DNA from: Flavobacterium sp. SH_e
Lineage (GTDB): Bacteria > Bacteroidota > Bacteroidia > Flavobacteriales > Flavobacteriaceae
DNA length: 64,000 nucleotides
Reading direction: 5' to 3'
Assembly: GCF_025717045.1 (NCBI RefSeq)
Contig: NZ_JAOVZN010000001.1
Coordinates: 186,001 to 250,000 of the forward strand
The notes under the pieces are model-generated. The model did no database searches. It was not told where the DNA came from and saw only the letters and a list, made by a program, of their open reading frames with translations. How positions within the stretch are numbered: the stretch's first letter is position 1; each line of letters opens with the position of its first letter. Below, one piece after another: positions 19,219 to 30,243 of the stretch. Made by a program: the position numbers and the translations under genes.

Positions 19219-19314
19219 GCTTTTTTTGCCACAGATTACACAGATTAACACAGATTTTATTTTTTTAACGCATTGCGGAAAATCTTTTTAATCCTTTTAA
19301 TCTGTGGCAAAAAA
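19219..19314. repeat. CCACAGATT-type intergenic palindrome, copy 2
   Basis: It starts with TTTTTTGCCACAGATTACACAG and ends with CCTTTTAATCTGTGGCAAAAAA. Its arms match the element at 5872-5961. It lies directly before the ATG of the beta-helix lipoprotein gene at 19329, so it may supply part of that 5' leader. Confidence 0.75.
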
Positions 19315-19328
19315 AAAGAAAAACAACA

Positions 19329-20837
19329 ATGCGTCAATACTTTGCACTTTCCATTATTGCTCTAATTTTAACTTTCAGTTCTTGCCGAACTGATTTTGAT
19401 ACTGTTGCCAGTTCTGGAGATTTAAAGTTCTCAAAAGACACTGTTTATTTAGACACTGTTTTTAAAAATATAGGCTCAAGCACTTATCAATTGAAAGTTT
19501 ATAACCGAAGTAAAAATGATATTTCGATTCCGACTGTACAATTAAAAAAAGGCTTAAACTCCAAATACAGAATGACTGTTGACGGAATGAGTGGCAATGA
19601 AGGAAAGATTTTTAACGACGTTACGCTTTTAGCAAAAGACAGTCTGTACATTTTCATAGAAACCACGGCAGATATTACAGATGCAAATCCTGATGATTTT
19701 TTATATACCGATGAAATTCAGTTTGATAGTGGAGCTAATTTACAGGAAGTAGCTTTGGTAACCTTAATTCAAGATGCTGTTTTCTTATATCCGAACCAAA
19801 ATCCTGACGGAACAAAAGAAAAAATCGAAATTGACGGTAAAGAAGTCGACGGATTTTATTTAAGCGAAAATGATCCAACAAACGGAAACGAACTTCTTTT
19901 TACAAACGAAAAGCCATATGTAATTTATGGCTACGCGGGAGTTCCCGAAAATAAAACAGTAACTTTTGAAGCTGGTGCAAGAGTTCATTTTCATGCCAAT
20001 TCTGGATTGTATATTGGCAATAAAGCTTCTCTAGAAATTAACGGAACAGCTTCTACAACTGATAAACTCGAAAACGAAGTTATTTTTGAAGGCGATCGCT
20101 TGGAGTCACTTTATTCTGATATTCCTGGACAATGGAATTCGGTTATTTTTGAGAAAGGAAGCACGAACCATTCTATTAATCATCTAACTTTAAAAAATGC
20201 CGTAACTGGTTTAGAATTCAGAAGTCCGTTAAATACAATTGAAATTAAAAATACTCAAGTTTACAATTGTGTTGAGTACGGAATTTTAGCTCAAAATGCA
20301 CAAATTAACGCTGAAAACATTGTGATCAATTATGCCGGAATGGCAAGTTTATCATGCGTTTACGGCGGAAGTTATAGTTTTGTACACAGCACTTTCAACA
20401 ATAATTGGTCAGGCGGTTCTCAGCTTGCGGTAAATTTAAGTAATTCTTTGGCTGGAGCAACTCCAGAAACAAATCCACTTACTCAAGCAACTTTTAATAA
20501 TTGCATTATTTACGGTTCGGCTACAAACGAGTTTAATTTAGATAAGAATGCAAGCGCACCGTTTGTATATCAATTAAATAATTGTTTGTTGAAATTTGGA
20601 AGTACATCAAATTCAGATTATCAATTTAAAACCGATACTGAACATTATAATAATATCATTTTGAATGAAAATCCGAAGTTTTATAATGTTTCGCAGAATA
20701 AGTTGAATATCGACAATACTTCTTCCGCTTTCGCGAAAGGGAATCAGGCATATATAATTCCAACAGACATTTTAGGAATTACGAGAACTTCTCCTCCAGA
20801 TTTGGGTGCTTATCAGAGTCAGGATTTCCCTAAATAA
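19329..20837 (+). CDS. lipoprotein with right-handed parallel beta-helix repeats
   Basis: A 502-residue exported protein. The N terminus MRQYFALSIIALILTFSSC is a lipoprotein signal. Residues about 25-170 form a beta-sandwich-like domain (DTVFKNIGSSTYQLKVYNRS), and residues about 190-460 are Asn-rich repeats (IEIKNTQVYNC, AENIVINYAG, FNNCIIYGS) of a parallel beta-helix of the pectate-lyase superfold. The C terminus (ILGITRTSPPDLGAYQSQ) is the usual closing motif of such proteins. It is probably a surface protein with glycan-binding or glycan-acting potential; no catalytic residues could be assigned. Confidence 0.75.
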   Translation: MRQYFALSIIALILTFSSCRTDFDTVASSGDLKFSKDTVYLDTVFKNIGSSTYQLKVYNRSKNDISIPTVQLKKGLNSKYRMTVDGMSGNEGKIFNDVTLLAKDSLYIFIETTADITDANPDDFLYTDEIQFDSGANLQEVALVTLIQDAVFLYPNQNPDGTKEKIEIDGKEVDGFYLSENDPTNGNELLFTNEKPYVIYGYAGVPENKTVTFEAGARVHFHANSGLYIGNKASLEINGTASTTDKLENEVIFEGDRLESLYSDIPGQWNSVIFEKGSTNHSINHLTLKNAVTGLEFRSPLNTIEIKNTQVYNCVEYGILAQNAQINAENIVINYAGMASLSCVYGGSYSFVHSTFNNNWSGGSQLAVNLSNSLAGATPETNPLTQATFNNCIIYGSATNEFNLDKNASAPFVYQLNNCLLKFGSTSNSDYQFKTDTEHYNNIILNENPKFYNVSQNKLNIDNTSSAFAKGNQAYIIPTDILGITRTSPPDLGAYQSQDFPK

Positions 20838-20841
20838 TGAT

Positions 20842-20986
20842 TTTGCCACGAAGACGCTAAGGCGCAAAGTTTTCTTTTTGCACAAAGTATATTTGTAGAC
20901 GCACTGCAGTACGTCTAACGAATATTGGAACGAAAATCTTATCTGCCGAAATAAGCTTGCACCTTAGCGCCTTCGTGGCAAACAAA
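20842..20986. repeat. composite palindromic repeat with 28-base arms
   Basis: This 145-base element fills most of the gene-free stretch 20838-21139. The left arm begins TTTGCCACGAAGACGCTAAG and the right arm ends CTTAGCGCCTTCGTGGCAAA; the arms are nearly complementary over about 28 bases. Nested inside is GTAGACGCACTGCAGTACGTCTAAC, related to the TIR of the element at 45445-45582. It is a MITE-like dispersed repeat with no coding potential. The remaining bases up to 21139 are an AT-rich leader of the nuclease gene. Confidence 0.7.
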
Positions 20987-21139
20987 AAAAAAACATCGTA
21001 AGAAAATATATCCAAAATTAAACATCACTTAACGTATTGCTTTCATAAAAATAGTAGATTTGTTATAACACATTTTTAAAAACTTAATAATCAAGTTTTT
21101 AAAATAGTTTTCTCAACCAAATCTTAAAAACTATTACTT

Positions 21140-22993
21140 ATGAAAAAAAACTACTTTTTACTGTTATTGTTTCTTACTACAATTGGTTTTGCCCAAATTC
21201 CTTCTGGATACTACAGCACGGCAACTGGAACGGGTTACACCTTAAAAACACAATTGTATAACATTATTAAAGGTCATACAGATAATGGATATGCTGGATT
21301 GTACACTACTTATCAAACTTCTGACGTTGACAATTTCTACGAGAACGACGGAACTATTTTAGATATGTATTCTGAAAATCCATCTGGAACAGATCCGTAC
21401 ACTTATACAACTGGAACCACTCAAAGATGTGGCAATTATTCTGTTGAAGGCGATTGTTACAATAGAGAACATATTATTCCGCAATCTGTTTTTAATGAAC
21501 AATCACCAATGGTTGCCGATGCGCATTTTATTACGCCAACTGATGGAAAAGTAAACGGAATACGTTCAAACTATCCTCACGGGAATGTAAGCTCTGCAAC
21601 GTACACTTCTCAAAACGGAAGCAAATTAGGATCAAGTGCTGTTTCTGGATATTCTGGAACTGTTTTCGAACCAATAAATGAATTTAAAGGCGATATTGCC
21701 AGAATGTATTTCTATTTTGCAACACGATACGAAAATACAGTTGCAGGTTATTCTTATGCTATGTTTAACGGTTCAAGCAACCAAGTTTTTACAACAGCTT
21801 TCTTAAATATGCTTTTGGCTTGGCACGCGCAAGATCCTGTAAGTGCAAGAGAAATTGCTAGAAACAATGCAATTTATACACGTCAAAACAATAGAAATCC
21901 ATTTATTGATCATCCTGAATATGTAAATCAAATTTGGGGAGGAACATCTTCTGGAGATACTCAAGCACCAACAGCGCCAACAAGTTTGGCTTCGACTGCA
22001 AAAACTGCAACTTCGATTACGCTTAGCTGGACAGCTTCAACCGATAATGTGGCCGTAACTGGATATGATATTTATGCGAATAGTGTTTTAAAAACAACTG
22101 TCACTGGACTAACTGGAACGATTACAGGTTTAACTGCTTCGACAAGTTATTCTATTTATGTAAAAGCAAAAGATGCTGCAGGAAATGCTTCTGCGTCAAG
22201 CAATACAATAAGCGTTACAACAGACAGCAGCGGAACTGGAACTGCAACTGATCTTCTTTTCTCTGAATACATTGAAGGTTCTGGAAACAATAAAGCTTTA
22301 GAAATTGCCAATAACACAGGAGCTTCTATTAATTTATCGGCTTATACGATTAAAAAACAAACAAACGGCGCTGGTTCTTGGAGCACAGGCTTAGCTTTAA
22401 GCGGAACCTTAACAACAGGCAGTAAATTTGTAATTGTAAACAGTTCAATGCCATCGAGCTGTTTTTCTACAAGTGCTGCCAACATTTCGACCACAGCAAC
22501 CGAACTGACTTTTAACGGAAATGACGCCGTAGGTTTATTCAAAAATGGTGTTCTAATTGATATTATTGGAACTTTCAACGGCGGAACAGCTAATTTTGCC
22601 ATCGATGTTACTTTAAGAAGAAAATCGACTGTAACTTCTCCGAGCACCACTTTCAATCTAAGTGCACAATGGGATTCGTATTCACAAGATACCTGCAATA
22701 ACTTAGCAAGCAAAATGGTTCAAACCGCAGAAATAGAAGAAGAGAAAATTATTGATAATTCTAACGAAATTGTAATTTACCCAAATCCTTCCGATGGAAA
22801 TTTCGGAATTAAATCAGCCAATTCAGATCTTCCTTATTCAGTTGAAGTTTTCTCATACTCTGGACAGAAAGTTTTCGAAAAACAAAATACAACTTCTCCT
22901 GAAATTTCAATCCAAAATCTATCATCGGGAGTCTATATTATTAAAGTTATAAAAGGCGAAAAAATAGCTTTCAAAAAGGTCATTATTAATTAA
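21140..22993 (+). CDS. secreted endonuclease I with fibronectin III, lamin-tail-like and T9SS sorting domains
   Basis: A 617-residue modular exported nuclease. Residues 1-18 are a signal peptide. Residues about 20-260 are an endonuclease I domain with the catalytic segment NREHIIPQSVF (His-based one-metal site) and the DAHFITPTDGKVNGIRSNYPHG region. Residues about 275-362 are a fibronectin type III domain (APTAPTSLASTAKTATSITL). Residues about 368-520 look like a lamin-tail/LTD domain (LFSEYIEGSGNNKALEIANN). The last 75 residues (IVIYPNPSDGNFGI to SGVYIIKV) are a type A T9SS sorting signal, so the protein should be secreted by the type IX system, probably to scavenge nucleic acids. Confidence 0.9.
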   Translation: MKKNYFLLLLFLTTIGFAQIPSGYYSTATGTGYTLKTQLYNIIKGHTDNGYAGLYTTYQTSDVDNFYENDGTILDMYSENPSGTDPYTYTTGTTQRCGNYSVEGDCYNREHIIPQSVFNEQSPMVADAHFITPTDGKVNGIRSNYPHGNVSSATYTSQNGSKLGSSAVSGYSGTVFEPINEFKGDIARMYFYFATRYENTVAGYSYAMFNGSSNQVFTTAFLNMLLAWHAQDPVSAREIARNNAIYTRQNNRNPFIDHPEYVNQIWGGTSSGDTQAPTAPTSLASTAKTATSITLSWTASTDNVAVTGYDIYANSVLKTTVTGLTGTITGLTASTSYSIYVKAKDAAGNASASSNTISVTTDSSGTGTATDLLFSEYIEGSGNNKALEIANNTGASINLSAYTIKKQTNGAGSWSTGLALSGTLTTGSKFVIVNSSMPSSCFSTSAANISTTATELTFNGNDAVGLFKNGVLIDIIGTFNGGTANFAIDVTLRRKSTVTSPSTTFNLSAQWDSYSQDTCNNLASKMVQTAEIEEEKIIDNSNEIVIYPNPSDGNFGIKSANSDLPYSVEVFSYSGQKVFEKQNTTSPEISIQNLSSGVYIIKVIKGEKIAFKKVIIN

Positions 22994-23014
22994 AAATCAG
23001 ATTTTCATCAATTA

Positions 23015-23041
23015 AAAAGCGGCAATTTGCCGCTTTTTTTA
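23015..23041 (+). terminator. intrinsic terminator after the secreted nuclease gene
   Basis: The stem AAAAGCGGCAA / TTTGCCGCTTTT is followed by a run of T. Confidence 0.85.
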
Positions 23042-23321
23042 TTGCAGTTGAGAGAATTTTCTTTAATCACAAACTTTTGACTTATTTTGAAGTTTCGTAA
23101 ATTTTGCAAGTCTGTTCTTGTAAAAATGGCAAAATTTGATGTTTGAAATTTTGATTTCTTTTCTTCTAAAAGTTTAATATAGCAGAAAATATCAAAGAAG
23201 ACTTTTTACTAAATCTTTAAATTTTGCAAAAGGTTAAAACCTCTTGATTCTGCGTCTTTTTGGTAGAAAAAATGCAAGAAAAAAGCAATTTCATTTTTTT
23301 TGAAAAGAGATGGTTTCCAAA

Positions 23322-23353
23322 TTTGCGCTTACTATTTATTTACATTAAATTTG
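23322..23353 (+). promoter_or_regulatory. purL promoter (TTTG, 20 nt, TAAATTTG)
   Basis: TTTG at 23322-23325 and TAAATTTG at 23346-23353 are 20 bases apart, matching the Bacteroidetes -33/-7 consensus. Transcription should begin about 23360, leaving a short leader before the ATG at 23379. No PurR-like or PRPP riboswitch-like structure fits into this short leader. Confidence 0.7.
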
Positions 23354-23378
23354 CAGCTCAATACAACAAACTACACAA

Positions 23379-26300
23379 ATGATCCATTTCTTTGAAAACC
23401 AAAGCAAAACTGTTTTTGCGGTACAAACGCAAAACGAAATTTCAGCTCAAGACATTTCAAAATTAAATTGGCTTTTTGCCGACGCGAACAAGATCGAAAA
23501 ATCTGCATTAGCAGGATTTTTTGTTGGTCCACGCGCTACTATGATTACACCTTGGAGTACAAATGCTGTAGAAATTACTCAAAATATGGGTATTTCAGGT
23601 ATTATCAGAATCGAAGAATTTCATCCAGCAACGGAAGATTTTACTGATTTTGACCCAATGCTTTCTCAAAAATTCAACGAATTAGATCAAGAAATCTTCA
23701 CTATCAACATTCAGCCAGAACCAATTCTGGAAATTGATGATATTGCTGCTTATAACAAAGTTGAAGGTTTAGCTTTAAGCGAAGAAGAAGTTGAATACTT
23801 AAACAATCTTTCGACTAAACTTGGAAGAAAATTAACTGACTCAGAGATTTTTGCTTTCTCACAAGCAAACTCAGAGCACTGCCGTCACAAAATTTTCAAC
23901 GGAACTTTTGTGATCGACGGAGAAGAAAAAGAAACTTCTCTTTTCAAATTAATCAAAAAAACATCTCAAGAAAATCCTAACGATATTGTTTCTGCTTACA
24001 AAGACAATGTTGCTTTTGTAAAAGGACCAAAAGTGCAGCAATTTGCACCAAAATCGGCTGATAAACCCGATTTTTACGAAATAAAAGAATTCGATTCTGT
24101 AATCTCATTAAAAGCAGAAACACACAATTTCCCAACAACGGTTGAACCTTTCAACGGAGCTGCAACTGGTTCTGGGGGAGAAATTCGTGACCGTTTAGCG
24201 GGAGGACAAGGATCTTTACCATTAGCTGGAACTGCAGTTTATATGACTTCTTACTCTCGTTTGAAAGAAGACAGAAAATGGGAAAATGCTGTTGAAGAAA
24301 GAAAATGGTTGTACCAAACACCAATGGATATTTTGATCAAAGCTTCAAACGGAGCTTCTGATTTTGGAAATAAATTTGGCCAGCCGCTTATTACAGGTTC
24401 TGTTTTAACTTTCGAACACGAAGAAGAAAACCGTAAAATTGGTTACGATAAAGTAATCATGCAAGCAGGTGGAATTGGTTACGGAAAATTAGATCAATCT
24501 ATCAAACACAAACCAAAAGAAGGCGATAAAATCGTAATTCTTGGAGGTGAAAACTATAGAATCGGAATGGGTGGTGCTGCGGTTTCTTCTGCAGACACAG
24601 GAGCTTTCGGTTCAGGAATTGAGTTGAATGCAATTCAACGTTCAAATCCGGAAATGCAAAAACGTGCGGCTAATGCGATTCGTGGTTTAGTAGAAAGCGA
24701 CAATAACCCAATTGTTTCTATTCACGATCACGGAGCTGGAGGACACTTAAACTGTCTTTCTGAATTGGTTGAAGAAACTGGAGGTTTGATTGATTTAGAT
24801 AAATTGCCTGTTGGTGACCCTACTCTTTCTGCAAAAGAAATTATCGGTAACGAATCTCAAGAAAGAATGGGATTGGTTATTGGTCAAAAAGATATTGATA
24901 CGTTGCAAAGAATTGCTGACAGAGAGCGTTCGCCAATGTATGAAGTTGGAGATGTAACGGGAGATCACCGTTTTACTTTCCAATCACAAACTAACGGCTC
25001 AAAACCGATGGATTATGCTTTAGAAGATTTCTTCGGAAGTTCTCCAAAAACGGTTATGACTGATACTACAGTGGACAGAAAATATGCTGATGTTGCATAC
25101 AACGCTGCAGATTTTGAAAGCTATTTAAAAGATGTTTTACGTTTAGAAGCTGTTGCTTCAAAAGACTGGTTAACAAACAAAGTTGACCGTTGCGTTGGAG
25201 GAAAAGTAGCAAAACAGCAAAATGCAGGTCCGTTACAATTGCCTTTAAACAATGTTGGAGTTATGGCTCTAGATTATTTAGGAAAAGAAGGTATTGCAAC
25301 TTCTATCGGACACGCTCCTATTGCAGCTTTGATTGATCCTGCCGCTGGTTCTAGAAATGCAATTGCAGAATCTCTATCAAACTTAATTTGGGCTCCAATT
25401 ATCAACGGAATCAAAGGCGTTTCTCTTTCTGCAAACTGGATGTGGGCTTGTAAAAACGAAGGTGAAGATGCGCGTTTATACGAAGCAGTTCAGGCTTGTT
25501 CAGATTTTGCAATCGAATTGGGAATCAATATTCCTACAGGAAAAGATTCGCTTTCAATGAAACAAAAATATCCAAACGACGAAGTAATTGCTCCTGGAAC
25601 GGTTATTATTTCGGCTGCCGGAAACTGTACAGATATTAGAAGAGTTGTTGAACCAGTTTTACAGAAAAACGGAGATTCAATCTATTATATCAATTTGTCT
25701 CAAGATGATTTCAAATTAGGAGGTTCATCTTTTGCACAAATCAGAAACACTATCGGAAACGAAACGTCTACTATTAAAGACGCTTCTTTCTTCAAAAATG
25801 CTTTTAATACTATCCAAGAATTAATCGGCGAAAGCCAAATCTTAGCGGGACACGATATTGGAAGCGGTGGTTTAATTACTACTTTATTAGAATTGTGTTT
25901 TGCTGATGTGAATTTGGGAGCTAAAATTGATTTCTCTGCATTTGCTGAAAAAGACTTATTGAAAATCCTTTTCGCAGAAAATATCGGAATCGTATTCCAA
26001 GCTAAATCTGATGCAGCTGTTGAAGCTAAATTAAAAGCTAATAATATTGAATTTTTCAAAATTGGTTCTGTAACTTCTACAGCTTCTTTAGAAGTTGGAA
26101 ACTGGAAATTGGATATTCCAACTTACAGAGATACTTGGTTTGAAACTTCGTATTTATTAGATCAAAAACAATCTAAAAACGGAAGAGCTAAGGCACGTTT
26201 TGAAAACTATAAAAATCAGGTTTTAAATTATACTTTCCCTGCACACTTTACAGGAAAAAAACCAGAAATCGACAATTCTAAGCCAAGACCAAAAGCAGCG

Positions 26301-27032
26301 ATTATCCGTGAAAAAGGAAGTAATTCTGAGCGTGAAATGGCAAATGCGATGTACTTAGCTGGATTTGACGTAAAAGACGTTCACATGACAGACTTAATTT
26401 CTGGTCGTGAAACACTTGAAGATATTCAGTTTATTGGAGCTGTTGGAGGATTCTCTAACTCAGACGTTTTAGGTTCTGCTAAAGGTTGGGCTGGAGCTTT
26501 CTTATACAACGAAAAAGCAAAAACTGCTTTAGATAATTTCTTCAAAAGAGAAGATACTTTATCTGTCGGAATCTGTAACGGATGTCAATTGTTTATGGAA
26601 TTGGAAGTTATTAATCCAGAGCATGAAGTTCACGGAAAAATGCACCATAACGAAAGCCAGAAACACGAAAGTATCTTTACTTCTGTAACAGTTCAAGAAA
26701 ATAATTCTGTAATGTTATCGACTTTGGCAGGAAGCACTTTAGGAGTTTGGGTTTCTCACGGAGAAGGTAAATTTAAATTGCCTTTAGCTGAAGAAAACTA
26801 TAACATTGTTTCTAAATATGCTTACGAAGGTTATCCTGCAAACCCTAACGGTTCTGATTACAACACGGCTATGATGTGCGATAAAACTGGAAGACATTTG
26901 GTTATGATGCCTCACATTGAGCGTTCGACTTTCCAATGGAACTGGGCGCATTATCCAAAAGATAGAAATGACGAGGTTACACCTTGGCACGAAGCTTTTG
27001 TTAATGCAAGAAAATGGATTGAGAAAAACTAA
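23379..27032 (+). CDS. purL: phosphoribosylformylglycinamidine synthase, large single-chain form
   Basis: A 1217-residue cytosolic enzyme of de novo purine synthesis that makes FGAM from FGAR, glutamine and ATP. The N-terminal PurS-like domain and linker occupy about 1-210, followed by two AIR-synthase-type halves (signatures [36 protein letters not shown] and SGGEIRD), and the glutaminase domain after about residue 965 with the nucleophile Cys1066 in GICNGCQLF and a catalytic His/Glu pair near the end ([14 protein letters not shown]). This is the proteobacterial/eukaryotic-type long PurL rather than the split PurSLQ. Monocistronic, with its own promoter and terminator. Confidence 0.97.
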   Translation: MIHFFENQSKTVFAVQTQNEISAQDISKLNWLFADANKIEKSALAGFFVGPRATMITPWSTNAVEITQNMGISGIIRIEEFHPATEDFTDFDPMLSQKFNELDQEIFTINIQPEPILEIDDIAAYNKVEGLALSEEEVEYLNNLSTKLGRKLTDSEIFAFSQANSEHCRHKIFNGTFVIDGEEKETSLFKLIKKTSQENPNDIVSAYKDNVAFVKGPKVQQFAPKSADKPDFYEIKEFDSVISLKAETHNFPTTVEPFNGAATGSGGEIRDRLAGGQGSLPLAGTAVYMTSYSRLKEDRKWENAVEERKWLYQTPMDILIKASNGASDFGNKFGQPLITGSVLTFEHEEENRKIGYDKVIMQAGGIGYGKLDQSIKHKPKEGDKIVILGGENYRIGMGGAAVSSADTGAFGSGIELNAIQRSNPEMQKRAANAIRGLVESDNNPIVSIHDHGAGGHLNCLSELVEETGGLIDLDKLPVGDPTLSAKEIIGNESQERMGLVIGQKDIDTLQRIADRERSPMYEVGDVTGDHRFTFQSQTNGSKPMDYALEDFFGSSPKTVMTDTTVDRKYADVAYNAADFESYLKDVLRLEAVASKDWLTNKVDRCVGGKVAKQQNAGPLQLPLNNVGVMALDYLGKEGIATSIGHAPIAALIDPAAGSRNAIAESLSNLIWAPIINGIKGVSLSANWMWACKNEGEDARLYEAVQACSDFAIELGINIPTGKDSLSMKQKYPNDEVIAPGTVIISAAGNCTDIRRVVEPVLQKNGDSIYYINLSQDDFKLGGSSFAQIRNTIGNETSTIKDASFFKNAFNTIQELIGESQILAGHDIGSGGLITTLLELCFADVNLGAKIDFSAFAEKDLLKILFAENIGIVFQAKSDAAVEAKLKANNIEFFKIGSVTSTASLEVGNWKLDIPTYRDTWFETSYLLDQKQSKNGRAKARFENYKNQVLNYTFPAHFTGKKPEIDNSKPRPKAAIIREKGSNSEREMANAMYLAGFDVKDVHMTDLISGRETLEDIQFIGAVGGFSNSDVLGSAKGWAGAFLYNEKAKTALDNFFKREDTLSVGICNGCQLFMELEVINPEHEVHGKMHHNESQKHESIFTSVTVQENNSVMLSTLAGSTLGVWVSHGEGKFKLPLAEENYNIVSKYAYEGYPANPNGSDYNTAMMCDKTGRHLVMMPHIERSTFQWNWAHYPKDRNDEVTPWHEAFVNARKWIEKN

Positions 27033-27055
27033 TTTTTAGTTTTCATTAAATAAAG

Positions 27056-27084
27056 AACGCCCGAATTTGTCGGGCGTTTTTTTT
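27056..27084 (+). terminator. intrinsic terminator after purL
   Basis: The stem AACGCCCGA / TCGGGCGTT with loop ATTTG is followed by eight T. Confidence 0.88.
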
Positions 27085-27161
27085 GCCATGAAATAATTAA
27101 TTAATTCATGGCAGGAAAACATCTCGACGCTATCCCCAAATGGCCGAGATATTCTTTATTT

Positions 27162-27443
27162 TCAGCCTCTAAAAGAGGACGCAATTCCAGTTACAATATT
27201 TGCGGTTCCAAAAGCAAACAGTCCGGAAGCGATTGCGGCTTGTCCAGCAAAGAACGGACTGCTACGAACAGCAATACTAAAGATTGTTCCTCCGGCTAAT
27301 CCGGCAATTAATCCCAGACCAATTGTTGCAATAATCCACCAGGGTTCTGGTTCTGGAAAGGGCGGTTGTTTGAAGAATTTTTTCCACCAGCCTGGATATT
27401 TTGTGCCGCACCAGCCCATCGCTAAGAAAAAAGCAGTTTCCAT
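27162..27443 (-). CDS. small hypothetical membrane protein
   Basis: 93 residues. The N terminus is Trp-rich (MGWCGTKYPGWWKKFFKQ), followed by two hydrophobic, glycine-rich segments at about residues 36-58 (WWIIATIGLGLIAGLAGG) and 65-88 (FFAGQAAIASGLFAFG). No known family could be named; the glycine and alanine pattern suggests tight helix packing in the inner membrane. It stands alone on the minus strand between purL and the TonB-dependent receptor. Coding character is supported by the clean two-helix design, but the reading frame could still be spurious. Confidence 0.55.
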   Translation of the reverse strand: METAFFLAMGWCGTKYPGWWKKFFKQPPFPEPEPWWIIATIGLGLIAGLAGGTIFSIAVRSSPFFAGQAAIASGLFAFGTANIVTGIASSFRG

Positions 27444-27687
27444 AATTATTTCAATTTAAAACATGCCTACTCGTTTGCTTTTCGGCTTCCGCATTTTGAC
27501 GGACTAAAAATAGAAATCGTGTTTTGCAAACTGTCTATGAAATTTCCTGTTTTTAAAGGGGAAAAACACCCTTTTTTATTTTCATCTTCCTATTTTCTTA
27601 AGTCAATTAATATACCCTAAGTTTAATTTAATAGTATCTTAAGGTAGAATATTATTCCTTTTTTCATTGGATAAATAACTTTGTCTC

Positions 27688-30099
27688 ATGAAAAAATGGA
27701 AACAAAATCTAGTCACTGCAATTATCTTATTTACTATAAGCCAATACTCTTTTAGTCAAAAAACAAATTCTATTAACGGAATTGTGTCTGATGGAAAAAC
27801 TCCAATCGAATTTGTCGATGTGGTTTTAAAACCAGTTACCGATACTACCAAAATATATGCTTATGCGGTTACAGATTCTTCTGGAAAATTCATTCTTGAA
27901 AATGTAACGCCAGCAGAATACATTCTAAAATTTCGTCTGATTGGTTTTAAATCTCAGAATCAGAAAATAAAATATACAGGTTCTCCTATTTCGATTAGTG
28001 ATATTGTTTTGCAGGAAGATGCAAATTTGCTTAATACAGTTGTTGTAAAATCTGAGAAAAAACAAATTCAGAAAACTACTGAAGGTTTTGTTTTTAATGC
28101 CGTTTCTAACATTTCACAATCTGGAGGAACAGCAATCGATATGCTGAAAAACATTCCAACTGTCGCTGTAGATGCCGATGATGCTATTTCGTTAAGAGGA
28201 AAAACGCCCTTGATTTTGATTAATGGAAAAAATTCTGCTATTACCAATATGAATCAGATTCCTGCGAGCAGTATTGAAAGTATTGAAGTTATTACAAGTC
28301 CGACGGCAAAATACGATGCGAATGCAGAAAGCGGTATCATTAATATTAAACTTAAAAAGAATAATCTAAACGGAATAAATGGTGCGGCAGTTCTCGGCGG
28401 CGGATTTGGTGCAAAAGGAAGAATAAGCAGTTCTGCGCTTTTAAACTACAAAAATGATAAATGGAATGTTGGAGTTGCTTACGACAATCGATTTGCGGGA
28501 AGAACAAAAAGCATTGAAGGCGAAAGAACCAATTATTTTATTGAAGATGAGCATTATATTCGCCAAAATAGACATGACGAACGCACGGAAGGTTTACAGA
28601 ATTTAAAATTCAATGTTGACTTTTCACCTAACGAAAGAAACACTTTCTCTTTTGAAGCCCTTGGAAACATCGAAAATTTAAAAAATGACGAAACCTTAAG
28701 AACAAATGTTTCAAATAGCTCTGATGAATTTTTCTCTAGCAACAAACGTCATTCATTAGAACTGCAAGGTTCAAAAGTAGCAGAATTGGCTTTCAATTAT
28801 GACCGCAAATTTTCTGATGATCGAAAAAGCTTAAATGCAAGTATTACTTCTTCTTTCAATTTTGATAAAGAAAACACCGATATTGACACTGATAATTATG
28901 ATGAAAACGGAATGCTAATTGGCGATACTTTTTGGCAAAAAACGCATAATTATGAAAAAGAAAATATCTCAAATGCCATTTTAAATTATGCTTTTCCAAT
29001 TTCGGAAAAATCAATAATTGAAACTGGATATAAAGGAACTTTCAGGTTCTTCAATTCTGATTTTCAAAGCGCTGATTTAGTAAATGGAGATTATGTAATT
29101 AATCCGCTGGCAAGTAATATTTTTGATTTTAACGAACAGATAAATGCCTTTTACGGACTTTTAAATTCTCATTCAGGTACAAAAGACAATCAGAAATGGA
29201 AATATAATTTAGGGCTTCGCGCTGAACAAGTTTCAAATAGCGGAAAAACTGAAACTGGAACTGATAATTTTTCTAATAATTATTTAAAACTTTTCCCTTC
29301 AGCATCTCTTCAATTAAATTTGAAATCAGATGAATTTCTAAAATTAGGTTATAGCAAACGTATCAATCGCCCAGATTTAGATGATTTGAATCCTTTTATT
29401 GATATTACAGATGCGTTGAATCCGCATGGAGGGAATCCTTATTTAAAGCCTGAAATCATTCATATTGTAGAATTAAATTATAATAAAGAATGGGATAATT
29501 ATTCGTTTTCAGGAAATGCTTTCTATCGAAATGCCAATAATACAATCAGGCAATATGGTACGCTTCAAGACAATGGAGTTGTTTTATTACAGCCTCAAAA
29601 CATTGGAAACATGATTACTTACGGACTTGAATCTATTTTTAGTTTAAAACCATTTTCATTTTATGATGCCAATATTAGTTTAACAGCTTTTCAGCAGAAT
29701 ATTAGCGCTGGCAATTTAGAACAAGCCGAAGATGTTGTAAAAAGTGCTTTCAGTTGGTACGGAAAAGTGATTAACAACTTTATTCCCTGGAAAGGTGGGA
29801 AACTTCAGATTATCGGAAATTATAATTCGGCTGTAGCAACTCCGCAAGGAAAAAGAATTCCAATCTATAATGTTGATATGGGATTTCAGCAAAAATTAGG
29901 AAAAGGAAATGCTCGATTAGGATTGGTTGTAACCGATATGTTCAACACTTTAGAAAGCGGTTATAAAAACAATACAGTTTTGTTTAAAAACCAAAGAACA
30001 TCTAAATCTGATACACGCGCATTGATGATTACATTTGCTTATACTTTTAGATCTGATTTTAAAGAAAAATTACTGGAAAATCAGTTTTCAACAGAGTAA
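27688..30099 (+). CDS. outer membrane TonB-dependent receptor-like protein
   Basis: An 803-residue outer membrane protein. Residues 1-24 are a signal peptide (ending SQYSFSQ). Residues about 27-110 form a carboxypeptidase-D regulatory-like domain (SINGIVSDGKTPIEFVDVVL). The plug domain at about 125-220 contains the ISLRGKTPLILINGKNS and VITSPTAKYDANAESGIINI strands, and the rest is a beta barrel of the OMP_b-brl_3 type ending in MITFAYTFRSDF plus a short tail. Such proteins import or sense large ligands with TonB, or act as outer membrane biogenesis factors. There is no SusD partner next to it. The -7-like TAACTTTG at 27676-27683 lies only 4 bases before the ATG. Confidence 0.9.
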   Translation: MKKWKQNLVTAIILFTISQYSFSQKTNSINGIVSDGKTPIEFVDVVLKPVTDTTKIYAYAVTDSSGKFILENVTPAEYILKFRLIGFKSQNQKIKYTGSPISISDIVLQEDANLLNTVVVKSEKKQIQKTTEGFVFNAVSNISQSGGTAIDMLKNIPTVAVDADDAISLRGKTPLILINGKNSAITNMNQIPASSIESIEVITSPTAKYDANAESGIINIKLKKNNLNGINGAAVLGGGFGAKGRISSSALLNYKNDKWNVGVAYDNRFAGRTKSIEGERTNYFIEDEHYIRQNRHDERTEGLQNLKFNVDFSPNERNTFSFEALGNIENLKNDETLRTNVSNSSDEFFSSNKRHSLELQGSKVAELAFNYDRKFSDDRKSLNASITSSFNFDKENTDIDTDNYDENGMLIGDTFWQKTHNYEKENISNAILNYAFPISEKSIIETGYKGTFRFFNSDFQSADLVNGDYVINPLASNIFDFNEQINAFYGLLNSHSGTKDNQKWKYNLGLRAEQVSNSGKTETGTDNFSNNYLKLFPSASLQLNLKSDEFLKLGYSKRINRPDLDDLNPFIDITDALNPHGGNPYLKPEIIHIVELNYNKEWDNYSFSGNAFYRNANNTIRQYGTLQDNGVVLLQPQNIGNMITYGLESIFSLKPFSFYDANISLTAFQQNISAGNLEQAEDVVKSAFSWYGKVINNFIPWKGGKLQIIGNYNSAVATPQGKRIPIYNVDMGFQQKLGKGNARLGLVVTDMFNTLESGYKNNTVLFKNQRTSKSDTRALMITFAYTFRSDFKEKLLENQFSTE

Positions 30100-30243
30100 A
30101 AACTGATCTGAAATCATTAAAAAATAAAAATTTCATTCTTGTATTTTTAAGTCTCAATTCTATTAAAAAATTGAGTTATATTCGCCAAAAGAAATCTGTT
30201 CATCAGATACTTTCAGCCCAAAAACACTTTAATCTACATAAGA

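Larger units (their letters stand above)
22994..23378. other. 385-base intergenic region before purL
   Basis: It holds a terminator at 23015-23041 for the nuclease gene and a good promoter for purL at 23322-23353. Between them, 23045-23320 is AT-rich and I see no gene, repeat or recognisable riboswitch in it. Confidence 0.6.

Noticed and set aside
22994..23378. Riboswitch in front of purL
   Set aside because: The promoter at 23322 leaves a leader of about 20 bases, too short for a purine or PRPP switch, and no conserved core was seen.
27108..27299. 63-codon plus-strand frame after purL
   Set aside because: Opposite to the 93-residue membrane protein, which has the more protein-like composition; the plus frame is Ser/Lys/Asn biased.
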